A DNA stretch of 64,000 nucleotides, from positions 453,974 through 517,973 of the forward strand of contig JAQGDQ010000130.1 in the NCBI GenBank assembly GCA_030141605.1, in the 5' to 3' direction. Both the position numbers and the translations under genes were made by a program. Position 1 is the first letter of the stretch. Each line of letters starts with the position of its first letter. The stretch comes from Tubiluchus corallicola (Eukaryota; Priapulida; Priapulimorpha; Priapulimorphida; Tubiluchidae). Positions 1-10,185 of this stretch are shown piece after piece. Under the pieces are notes generated by a model, which saw only the letters and a program-made list of their open reading frames with translations, did not search any database and was not told the DNA's origin.

Positions 1-12
1 CTTTGGCTAAGT

Positions 13-125
13 TTTACAATTGCCTACACACATGAAGCAGTTTGTATAGGGTTAGTGTTAGGATTAGGGTTAGATTTAGGTTAGGGTTAAGGTTAGGGTA
101 TTTAAATTGTGTAGAGAATTGTAAA
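13..125. repeat. TTAGGG-like island between imperfect inverted repeats
   Basis: Degenerate telomere-type units (ttaggg, ttagtg, ttagat, ttaagg) fill about 46-100. They are bracketed by two 18-bp arms that are near-perfect inverted repeats of each other, at 13-30 and 108-125 (16 of 18 positions pair). The arms suggest a small mobile element or hairpin rather than a chromosome end, because DUS4L exons follow directly and ordinary sequence surrounds it. It lies in the DUS4L intron (or flank) downstream of the last exon seen. Confidence 0.6.
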
Positions 126-402
126 CTCCTTCCCAATCTTTTCTTGTCGATATTGTTATTCTCTACCATTGTTTGCATGTTTTTGCCTTGGTAACACTGA
201 CATTACTATTCTTCAAGACTACACATTAGAAAGTAAGACAAATGCAGCGAAATTGATGATAGATGACTCATAATTCAAACAACAAAATATCATAAACGTT
301 AGGTGACCATATGGTATTTTTAATTAAATCACCATTAAACTGAGAAATAAGCAGTTATATATTTGAAACTGTAGAGGTATACCATTCGACTCATTCACAT
401 AC

Positions 403-3400
403 CGTTAACTCCAGTTTCTTGTTGTACTCTTTCAGTATCAGACAGTGACTTGATATCACCATTTGCTATCACAGGAATATGTAAACTGTCATTAATTGTT
501 TTAATTGCTTCATAATTGGCTGGCTCACAACGCTGTTTGGGAGTGCGGCCGTGAACAGTTATGAAAGACACAGAAGCCGACTCAGCCTTTTTGCACAAAT
601 CAACTGTCTTCCTGTATTTGTAGTATCAAAGAAATTATTACTCAAAAAAAACAGTTGGAGCTTCTTTCTGTCATTTCAGAGTTTTACTAAAATAAGAGAA
701 TAAATCTGATAATGTAAATAACGTAGGAAGTTATTTAGTGATGTAACATTGCAGAGAACTGCCAAAAAACAGAAACGTTCAGAATATCATCTGCATCATT
801 TCTTTACAGATAAGTATTAATGTGTTACATTGCCAAACCTGATTTTAAAACTAATTTTTATACCTGATATTATCGTGTATTCGTATCTTAATTGACAAGG
901 TAAATCTGCTGTCAGGAATACGATTCTTTGCCTGTCTGATCATGTCACTGACAAGCTCTGGCTTCTGGAGTAGACAAGCACCATAACCCTCTGCCATAGC
1001 CCATCTGAACATACACAAAAAACTACTGTATATAAAAAAAGTTTACTGAAATTTTGAAACTATCAATTAAAAGTAAAATGGCCTCATTACATGCTTGATA
1101 GTTAGTTTTGAGCAGCAAATTTATCTATTTTTATCTATTTCAGCATGCTAGTGCATGACACACTAGTTGTAATCTGTTACTGATGCTTTAATTTAACCAA
1201 AATATTCCATAATTATCCATCATAATTTCAGTACAATTCTCTACTGCTAAATTTTTTTTAATTTATTTACTTTTAAACTGTAAAACTAAAAGTCTTTTTG
1301 TAACTAATTTAATTCATTTCCTTTTACAAACTACAGGACATTATATCATTTATCACATAAACGTTTTGTGTCTATCAACAAAAAAATTCTTTCCTTAAAA
1401 AAGGAGCGGCCGAAGTAGTGACCAATGCATCTTTCACTGGTCCTACTCACATAATGTATTATTGAAATTGCTACTACTGCACATTGCATATGAAATGAAT
1501 GTTGAGGTAATAAACTGACTGAACTGAATTAATCTGTATACACCATACGAATGCATTATTATGTGCTTCATCATAGTTAAAGAAACTCAGAAAAACATTT
1601 AAAAATTCTTTGCATGAAACTGCGAAATACTAAGAACAACAATAATTTTGAACAAACCTTTGTGGACAGCCACAGTTCAGGTCTACACCATCAGCAAACC
1701 TACAAAATAGAGAATTTAATATTACAAGTTTTAGTATAAACAGACTGGTATGTGGCAAACTTGATCCGATATTTTTATCAACATAATAACCACACATAAT
1801 GTTTAAACGTTTATGAAAAGAAAACAATCTTCTGTTTACTGCTAGCAAACTTTTTTTGCTTGTTGAGCGTATAAAAATTTAAAATAATACAAATTTAGAG
1901 TAAATAAATTTTAAAACTTTACGACATTCAAAAACCTAAAGAAAATTGCTACCAATAGACGAAACATTGTTTTTGTTGTAATAAAAGTTTAAACATTATA
2001 TGTGGCTTGATAAGCATGTGTGCTTGCTAAGCATGTTAAAGTTCAATGAACTGGCCCAGCTTTATCACTAGGCAAACTAGGCAGTTGCCTACTGCACCAA
2101 ATAACATTGTGACTGACATGTTACCAAGTTCTTGTGCACAGTTTTTACTGTGTGCATAGGACAGCAGGCAAAGTAATGACTCTTTATATTAATAAAAAAG
2201 TTTCTTGCACTAGCATTTATCTAATTATGGCAAGTAAGAATTGAAACCTTTAGAAGGATGTAATACAGGAAACATTGAACAGCCGCAAAATTTTAAATGA
2301 AGTATTTGTAACCAGACCAGAGTTATTTGGTTTTGAAGATCATGACGCTAGTGAAATGGATGTCTGACTTAGACAGTGTTTCAAAAATTTATGAGGAAAA
2401 GGCTGAGCGAAATCTAGCGATGAGTATGTACATGAAGACTGCACAGCAGAAATTGTAGACACTTCAGTTAAGTAATACACTATAATACATGTATAGGCCC
2501 AACACCCAAGAACCATTATACTTTAATATATGCAACAGAAATTTAATTTTGAGGGTGGGTGCATGGGGTCTGTGGAGAAGGGGACAAGGGGTTCTGTTGA
2601 GATGGGGGCGCTAAAAATTCTTTTGTTGAGGGGCATCAAACTACTTAGAACTAGTCCTGTCAAAGAATACCTAGGAAAAAATCTCAAATCGTAAAGACAC
2701 AGTGAATTAACTCTAGAGAATAGTTACTCTAAGCCGACCAGAAACAAAATCAAAGAAATTGGCATCTATTTTAGCTTATCGTACATCGCATGTTTATGAC
2801 AGTCAAACAAACTGCCAGTTTTCTCAACGACAAATTCAATTTAAAACTTATAAGTGAAATTGTTGTGGTGAAGAACAACAGTGAGGCAAATACGATATCC
2901 AAAATTCATGTCTCGGACAGTGTACCAAGCATGTGCTACAGCTGACTGAAAACAATTTAATCTCTTAACTATTATTGTTCTGCAAGAAATACTCCAAGAA
3001 TCTATAATAAAAAAGCTATTTCTACATTTATTGCCAAACTACTCGTTATTAGCAGCTAGACTGAACTTTTTTATCAATTTAACAATGGTAATATATAAGA
3101 GATAGATTTTTCGGTGACAAGGAAAATGAATTCTTAAAATGAAAGTGCCAGCTAGCACCCACCTAAGCAAAGACATGGCTTTAATTCAGACACAGAACCT
3201 GCAACATTTTCGAGTAGTTATGATCATGTTCACGCAACAACCCACCTAAATAGATTTGATAATTCAAAATTATTGATTCTGTTAGCAGTAATTTTGATTT
3301 ACACAATTTTGAAAATCAACAAAAAAAACTTCTGTCAGAGCTTAACGCTTATTGTCTTCTCTGACCCTGGAATTATTTTGAACTGGTCATTGTAGCTGCT

Positions 3401-6155
3401 CGTTTATGTGCTGTTCATGCCCGTGCAAAGGTTTCTCTTATTACCACCCACAGGCAGTTCTTCTTATTATCAACAACAGGCATTAGTCTGAGAATGTATT
3501 TATTCATAATAACATAATTTTTTTTTGTGATTTGGCACACAATCACAAAATCTGTAAGCTTACAATTTAGTATTTGTCTTGTTTGCTTTTCACAATGTTG
3601 ACGTTTGTAATTTTTCTACACTATATTTTCATCTAGATGGGTTATCGGTGAATGTGACATGACTGGTCAAAATGCTGCAGATTGTGTGTGTCTGAATAAA
3701 AGCCATATCTTTGCTTAGGTGGGTGTTGGCTATTATTTTCCTTGTAAGGGACTGGGTTTAGATGCTAATATGTATACTAGCTCTTGGTATGTGTAAAAAA
3801 TTGACAGCAAGCTTACAATTACTTACGGAGCAATTATCTCAGTTGCATTAGCCAGCTCCACAGCATTCTTTGCAGCAAACTGAACAATAAGAGGCCTGTC
3901 TTCTAAATATAAAGAATGATCAAATGCATCAGTGATAACACAATCAGCTGAACACAGACCTGAAGTCTGAAGACTTCTGGGCCCAAGTTGCAAGTAAGCT
4001 CAAATAAACATAGACAAATGCAAAAAGTATAACGCAAATAATAAAATCATCTAAACACACGATATGAACTGTGGTAGATTGTGACATAGCATATGAACAG
4101 TGGTAGATTGTGACATAGCATATGAACAGTGGTAGATAGTGACATACTATATGAACAGTAGTAGATAGTGAGATAGCATATGACCATGCTAGATAGTGAC
4201 ATACTATATGAACAGTAGTAGATATTGAGATAGCTTATGAACATGCTAGATAGTGACATACTATATGAACAGTGGTAAATAGTATGACATACTATATGAA
4301 AAGTGGTAACTATTGAAATCTCAACATTAATACACTGCATTTACCATAACCAATACTTTTCCTAACAGCTAATTTTAAGTGTCTGTTACAGACTTAGCAT
4401 TACGTAAGAAATAATTACACTATAGGTACACTAATAAGTCTAATTTTTTTAGGAATGTGAACAATCCAGGCTAGGTGGATAATTTCTCTGGGGCAGACAT
4501 ATAACAATCGGAGAATTTGTGGTTTGGTTAATTTTTTTGAAGTTGGAACTCAAAACAAATTTCTCACTTGCACATTTGTAGTGATTTAAGAAATACTGCA
4601 TCAGGCAACACAAAGTAAATATACAAATACACAGTTAGGCCGACTACCAATCAGACACCTACTTCACACTGGAAAAGTGCATAAATCACTGACTGAAGAT
4701 GCTAAATAAGACACATTATTATGTTTATTGCAGTGCTGCTGTTTTTGTTTGCAATCACACTTTGAGTCCCATTTAATAAGAGTTTATTCTGAAAAATGGT
4801 TCTCTACAAAATTGCAAATGGCAATAGGTTGGTTATCATACCCTTACCGGCATTTGTTGTGAAGTCGCTGTCTCTTGCTTCGCTACTATTAAGAAAAGAT
4901 TCAGAGATAATCATTGGTGTGAATGCAAGATCAACTCCATATTTCCGAACTAAAGCCCTGAATGCAAGCCTGAAATAAATTTGTGATAAAATAGTTAATT
5001 ACTTCAAAGTAAAGATTAAATACAATAAACAAACAACCAAGCAAGCGTGAAACCATAAGTTATAAGTTATTCACATTTAGCAACATTTTGAAAGTTTATT
5101 GGCTTTTGACTTTAGTATAAATAGTCTTCAAATGAAGCAATGGAGAAGGCGAGCTGGCACCCGGAATTTAACGTAATATTAAGTGGATGTGGCAGGACAA
5201 TAATCTAGCTTACTACCAAGGATAATCCTCTGAGATCAGACATCAAACTGGCACTAGGGGAAACTACACAGATCTAATTCTCCCAGTGGTCACCTCTCTA
5301 TTTACAAGCCAACTCTATAGCATTGCTTAACTTTGTAAACAAGCACATAACAGTGAAAAATAAACTGAGCTCAGTTCTTTATTTAAGTAATGAAATTGCT
5401 TAGGTTGTTTAGCTAAGTGGCCTCTGTCAAAGGAACTTGAGAACATTGATCAATGTCTTTTATTTCATCTTTCTTCTAAATCTAAATGAGCGAGAATCAA
5501 CATGCACAAATTATGATTTCAAAAACAAGCTAAAACAAAACACGTAACATTATCATTAATTAGATTATGACTGTGAATGCCAGAAACCTTTTCTGGCATT
5601 TGCAATCATAACCTAATTAATGATAAAACAATATTTTAAATAGTTCTAATGAAATTCAAATACCAAAATTACTAGCAACCATATTATGAATAGCCTAAAA
5701 TCAAGAATGTGCCTGAACTTGGCTTTTAAGTATGTGACAACTGACAACACATGCTGCATGAGCTAGTACTCCTACCTAAAGTCCAGCATGGCCGCATAAA
5801 CACAAAAGCCAAACAGCACATTGCTTGAGCTGTGAGCGCACTGTGTTGGGCTGAGAAGCAAACAGTACTACCCTCACATGTTCTGGAATGTACAAGTATA
5901 AAAGAAAGAACTAAAGAAAAAAGATTTGTTATACTGAATATTATCGATAATATTGAGTGATAATAGGGGGTGCTGCAGTTTCACGTACCTATACACGAGC
6001 CGCCACTGCTAATTACTATTATCAATCTATGCTATTAGACAGCATTGGGAAGTGAATCACACAAGCAAAATAAATTTGGCTGCTCACTTGGAGTATCTGA
6101 CCATTGGCGCAGACACTTTCACATCTTTTTGCTCCAGAATTTTAACTATATCCAT
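403..6155 (-). CDS. DUS4L: tRNA-dihydrouridine(20a/20b) synthase, DUS4L/Dus4 type, 3' end missing
   Basis: FMN- and NADPH-dependent enzyme that reduces uridines 20a/20b in the tRNA D-loop. Exons on the minus strand, 5' to 3': 6155-6088, 4969-4848, 3902-3827, 1699-1658, 1004-864, 611-403; all introns are GT-AG and phases join exactly to give about 219 residues. Diagnostic stretches in order: SAPMVRYSK (residues ~14-23), LAFRALVRKYG, PLIVQFAA, NCGCPQR (Cys ~100, the expected catalytic cysteine), WAMAEGYGA, SIKIRIHD (Lys ~142), ITVHGRT (His ~170) and IPVIANGDI, all typical of the Dus4 subgroup. The start at 6155 is the first ATG after an in-frame stop. The human protein is about 317 residues, so about 100 C-terminal residues should lie left of the window; nothing matching them is visible in 1-400. 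The gene is head to head with COG5. No disabling change was seen in the exons. Confidence 0.95.
1395..1540 (+). repeat. possible retroposon 3' end
   Basis: About 140 bp with a small internal hairpin ends in an AATAAA-like stretch followed by short ctgaa/actga repeats, the usual 3' terminus of L2/CR1-type LINEs and the SINEs that use them. It lies in a DUS4L intron. No coding remnant was recognised, so this rests on the tail only. Confidence 0.3.
2041..2660 (+). other. DUS4L intron stretch, possible decayed hAT-type DNA
   Basis: The stretch opens with a self-complementary segment (actaggcaaactagg then cagttgccta) of a kind often seen at the ends of hAT-like elements. It closes with an unusual G-rich run near 2550-2640 (gggtgggtgcatggggtc and similar). 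No transposase reading frame remains that I can identify. Read it as intron DNA with a possible transposon origin. Confidence 0.2.
3112..3750. mobile_element. MITE with long terminal inverted repeats
   Basis: Positions ~3115-3235 and ~3620-3745 are imperfect inverted repeats of each other. The best block is acccacctaagcaaaga near 3160 against its complement near 3710, and similarity extends for about 100 bp. The interior is AT-rich with no open frame. A related sequence runs from ~63795 off the right edge and matches both the outer arm and part of the interior. The element lies in the DUS4L intron between exons 3 and 4. No clear target-site duplication was seen. Confidence 0.7.
4056..4330. 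repeat. 29-bp minisatellite
   Basis: About nine tandem units of 29 bp, built on gtgacatagcatatgaacag plus ggtagatt, with variants (tactat for agcata). Unit starts at 4081, 4110 and 4139 give the period directly. It sits in the DUS4L intron between exons 2 and 3. The minus strand reads open for 97 codons only because the repeat lacks stops there. Confidence 0.85.
5136..5290 (-). repeat. SINE-like copy (family shared with ~55.6 and ~62.7 kb)
   Basis: Shares a patchy body with 55540-55680 and 62650-62760, including the order ggcaggac, aatctagc, taccaagg, cctctgag on the plus strand. All three copies lie in the same orientation. It is in DUS4L intron 1. The strand is inferred from the better copy at 62597-62945, which has a tRNA-like head and a tail. 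Confidence 0.45.
5550..5626. repeat. 77-bp near-perfect hairpin
   Basis: Two 37-nt arms (5550-5586 and 5590-5626) pair with about four mismatches across a 3-nt spacer. The arm ends are ttatcattaatta and gccagaaa. It could be a tiny palindromic element or a transcribed small-RNA hairpin in the DUS4L intron. The sequence shows only the folding potential. Confidence 0.75.
5880..6012 (+). repeat. dispersed repeat, copy A
   Basis: About 130 bp, from tgtacaagtataaa through aatagggg to the gagccgcc block, recurs with moderate divergence at 20205-20330 in the same orientation. It ends roughly 75 bp downstream (DUS4L sense) of exon 1. No coding content. The class is unknown. Confidence 0.6.
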
Positions 6156-7009
6156 AACGTAGAAAAATCTACATTGGCATCAACATGTCACACCGATGTG
6201 ATTTCAAGAATACAAAGCACTCATTTCAATACAGAAAAAGCATTTAGCAATAAAAACACCTAAAAAAGAAAAATATTAGATTAGTGTAAAGAATGAACTG
6301 ACGTGTTTTGCCTTTTTTCATCGGCATATAATTAATTTGGTGTAATAGAACGCAACAGGGTGGAATGGTGTCATAAAAGTAATTTAAACTTAATGAACTC
6401 TCAGTGCTAGCTGTTGCCATCTGCTATGCAAAATGAAACAGAAATCTGCCTGTAGCAGGCCTAATGAATGACTCACATGTTCAGTTTTGTTTACGTGCTG
6501 CACATGAAAACAGTTGACATACCTATTATAAGATAAAGCATTCAGTGTTTATTCTTAAGTTACTGTGTAACATTTCTTACTAGAAATGACTGCATATGAA
6601 AAGCCAGAAATACAGTTGCATTGCTGACTGACTGAGTTCAAAGCTGAGAGTCTAACAGTAAAGTCAGTGAGTTTGTGGGTCTTTATGACAGTGATCCTAT
6701 GTAGAAAGTGACACCACTTGCTGTAAAGTAACATACAAATCAGACTTGACAGATAAAGATATCTCACTCTGCTTGAAAACTGCCGCTCACATTTATGATT
6801 ATTACTGCTTGCAAACAACTACATAATTTGGAAATACTTTAGTAACGACAGTTGCTACCACATAAGGTTCCACGAGCTTACATGTTCCCAAGAACAGCAT
6901 ACCAGTAACGTGAAGTAAAGTAGGCCTATATGGTTCACTGCACTTGGTATAAATATAACTTGACACTATAACTTATATGTAGGCCAGAGGTCAGTACTAA
7001 TTGCAAAGC

Positions 7010-7765
7010 ACTCATCATCATCTAATGTCCACAGTACCAGAGATCAGTTTCAAGACTCTAATCCTGTGCCTGAAAGACAATGTAACTCATAGCCACTATA
7101 TGCGCAACCATTCAAATCAGTCAGTACCAATAATAGCAGGAACAAAACAGAAAGACTTGGGTGTTTTAACTGACCAGTCTCTCATGTTCGATGACAAAAT
7201 ATCCAAACGAGCTAGGAAATGATTATGGATGATAAGGTGCTCTTTCACCTATATGGATACTGATATGATGGCCATTTTATACAAACCATTCATAAGACCA
7301 ATATTAGACTATGGTGATGTAATTTGGTGTCCATCTAAACTTCAAGCAGTACTTAACGTAGAATCTGTTCAACGGAATATCACCAAATTAGTACCATCAA
7401 TTAAAGATCTACCATATGCAGAAAGAACGCAGAGAGTGAATTTACCACTTGTTAGAAGAAAAAGAGGTGACCAAATCATGTTGTGTTGTATGTATATATA
7501 ACAAGCTTACGAGAACTGATAGCAGAAAATATTTTTCAGTTAATCCACGTGGAGCGAGATACAAGATTACAAAGCCTATGTGTAGAAACAGATTCATATT
7601 CAGAGTGATAAATGTTTGGAACTCCCTCACCACATCGATAGATGGAGCACCACATCAGCAGATCAGTTCAAGAAGAAACTAGGCATGTATTGGGAAGATC
7701 ATCCAATGAAGTTCCACGATCCATTTCAGCCTGAGTGGACTTCAAACGTTTTTAAAATCTAGCCC
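7010..7765 (+). pseudogene. LINE reverse transcriptase C-terminal fragment (CR1/L2-like)
   Basis: Broken frames together match the C-terminal part of a non-LTR retrotransposon polyprotein. Recognisable blocks are KQKDLGVLTDQSL (7150-7190), IRCSFTYMDTDMM with LYKPFIRPILDYGDVIW (7235-7330), VQRNITKLVP (7368-7400), and RFIFRVINVWNSLT (7590-7635). A stop interrupts it at 7220, with frame changes near 7500. It is dead and truncated at its 5' side, and ends next to an oppositely oriented endonuclease fragment. Confidence 0.8.
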
Positions 7766-7849
7766 TCTGCAACACCATTCAGTCTATCATAAGTCAACAC
7801 ATCTGACCCATTTGCCATACCACCACTGACCTTACTTCCTCACCATACT

Positions 7850-8590
7850 ATGATTAGCAATTTTTACTTCCCAGGAATCTTCGATGCTACATGATATAAC
7901 TAGGTGGTCACTTTTGCCAATTGGTGAATGTGACTGCAGGTTTGATACAATGTGCGGATTATTAACAATCAATAAGTCCAATAAAGTACGATTTTGGTCA
8001 CCCCTATATCTAGTTGGAAAAGTTACTACTTGCTCCATATATCCATTACATAGCATGTCCAAAAATTTGTTCTCTAAACTAATTTCTTGTGTAGAAGCAC
8101 TCCATGTACTCCAGTTTATTTTACTAAAATTGAAATCTCCACACACAACTTTCAGTTCTTCTTTTTTTCTGTCTAACTGTGCCAGCAATCTCAACAGGTT
8201 TTCATTTCCCTTATGACCAGATGATGGACTTCGGTATACACCTCCAAGCAAAACTTCTTTACCATTTAGCAGAAAATCTCAGCCCACAATGAGGAGGTGA
8301 AAATATTTGATAAGTTCGTAACTTGGATTGGTGCCAAATTACGTCTCACGTAAAGGATGATGCCTCTTCCATCCAAATTGCTGAACATATATTCTGGCAG
8401 GATCAATTGAGAGTGTTGCAAAGAATATCTAACATTTTTCGGATTTATCTCAGACGAGAAGATCACGTCAGGTTTTAGTTCCAGTAATCTCATTTTAATT
8501 TCCTGCATTTTATTTGTTAAGCAGCCAACATTTGAAACCAACAGTTTTACATTTTTATTAGGGTGTAGTTTTCTTGATGACCCCATAATT
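7850..8590 (-). pseudogene. LINE apurinic-like endonuclease fragment
   Basis: Two overlapping minus-strand frames (8586-8266 and 8251-7850) with a frameshift near 8260 match the EEP endonuclease domain of a non-LTR element. Visible in order: LLVSNVGCLTNK, KPDVIFSSEINP (metal-site Glu), GVYRSP, CGDFNFSKINW (Asp-Phe-Asn), LLDLLIVNNP and SDHLVIS (catalytic Ser-Asp-His). The RT part does not follow in the same orientation. Inactive. Confidence 0.8.
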
Positions 8591-9462
8591 GCACTTTTTG
8601 CTACTTCGTGCCTCGTTTGGTGTACGTTGGGAATTACCTAATTAATTTACAAATCTCCAGTACACACCATATTCCAATCTCACTCTCAGTCAATTCAAAA
8701 CTATGAGTATGATGATAAGGTCGTGTAGTGAAAAATTCATGTAGTGATAAACTCATGTAGTGAAATATTTAATTAAACAAAACCGATGTGCAAAAATTTT
8801 TTATATTAAGCAAGCCTTCTTATCACATCAAACAGGATAAATGAGTGATACTGATGCTCCAAAGTTTAACTGCATTAATCCAGAAATTAACTGCATAATA
8901 TTAAACAGCTATTTTTCACGTTTTAATCACGCTGGTTTCAACAATAAGAAAACTCTTTGAAAACTAAACAAACTAAACGGCTATAAAAAAATCGGCGGTT
9001 TCCCTCATTGCTGACAGTAGTGGTGACACGTTTCCTAAAAGTAAGTTGTGTGCCACTGCGAATGTGTGGTTAACACAGAAAATGAGACAATGAATGAATG
9101 ATAGAAGCATATCCCACAATATCACATGGGAAAAACAAAGACGTATGGGTAGTTATTTAAATTTTTTCCTAAGTTTACGGAGTTATCATTAATTAATGTT
9201 CATTTGTAAATTAGTCTGCATGATATCATATCTTGATAATTATACAGATATAATTTACTTTTCTCTTTTTGTTTCAATTTGAAAAGAATTATTAATACTC
9301 GAGTTAAAATTATAATTACCATATTATTATTTTTGTTCTCTAGTTAAAAATTTGAATATTTTTTTGTTTAGTAAATCACAGATAAATAAAGTATACATAA
9401 TTCAATGAAATAATATTTCATTGCTCAAGAAAATATTTCAGATGCTTTTTATGCATACATAT

Positions 9463-9471
9463 GTGTGTGTG

Positions 9472-9503
<32 letters not shown>

Positions 9504-9535
9504 TGCATGCGTGCGTGTGTATGTATGTATATACT
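9463..9535. repeat. (GT)n / (GTGC)n microsatellite
   Basis: A run of tg dinucleotides passes into cgtg tetranucleotides and ends in tatg repeats. It is in the DUS4L-COG5 gap, about 650 bp upstream of the COG5 start. Confidence 0.95.
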
Positions 9536-10185
9536 TCAGTTTATATACAGTTATTATGTATGTACAGCGCTGCATAAAACTAATAATTTAATACTCAGCA
9601 TTGGGTGGCTCATTCAATAAGTGATGTTTTTCTTTCCTTTTGTTTAGTTTGTTTAATTTTATATTTATTCTCTATGTATTTTATTGTAATAAAAAAATAA
9701 ATGATTTGATTGTAGAGGAATTTTTGTGATTTTAAGATAACGTAAAAATTATTTGTGTGATTAAAACTAAAATTAGTAAAAAAGTATCGAAATTATACCA
9801 GTACTACTAGTACTATGTAGCCTATAGGCTTATGAATCTTAAAAGCATATAATTAAACCAGATTATGTAGATAAGGTATGGCTTGAGTACGGTCTACTAA
9901 ACAAGCACTTTAATCGCTTGTAAGAAGCATGTGTACTATAGCATCGATTTTGTTATGCTTGTTATGAAAACAAAATATATTTTCAATCTTGAAACTGACT
10001 AGTGTAAAACAGTTTTTTATCCAGTCATTATGGCTTTGAACTTCTTAAAACATTGTGCCTGAATCTTTTAAGGAAACATGAGTTTGGTGGTTGGTGGTAA
10101 AAATTGTACTCCATTAGACAGGTTCGAATATACGTTACTTTGTAAGACATTGTAAGAACTTCATCTGCCACTATTGTATAGAAGA

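Larger units (their letters stand above)
6156..10185. other. DUS4L-COG5 divergent intergenic region
   Basis: Region between the two start codons, so it must hold both promoters unless unseen 5' non-coding exons exist. I see no CpG-rich island and no convincing TATA box to place a start site. About 1.6 kb of it (7010-8590) is LINE debris, and 9463-9535 is a dinucleotide repeat. The rest (6260-7000, 8600-9460, 9540-10180) is AT-rich with nothing recognisable. Confidence 0.5.

Noticed and set aside
1-125. TTAGGG-like units as a chromosome end
   Set aside because: Units are degenerate, only about 50 bp long, bounded by inverted arms, and followed by a gene that must continue to the left.
4047-4340. 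97-codon minus-strand frame
   Set aside because: Product of the 29-bp minisatellite.
4796-4978. Plus-strand 60-codon frame
   Set aside because: Shadow of DUS4L exon 2, which is coded on the minus strand.
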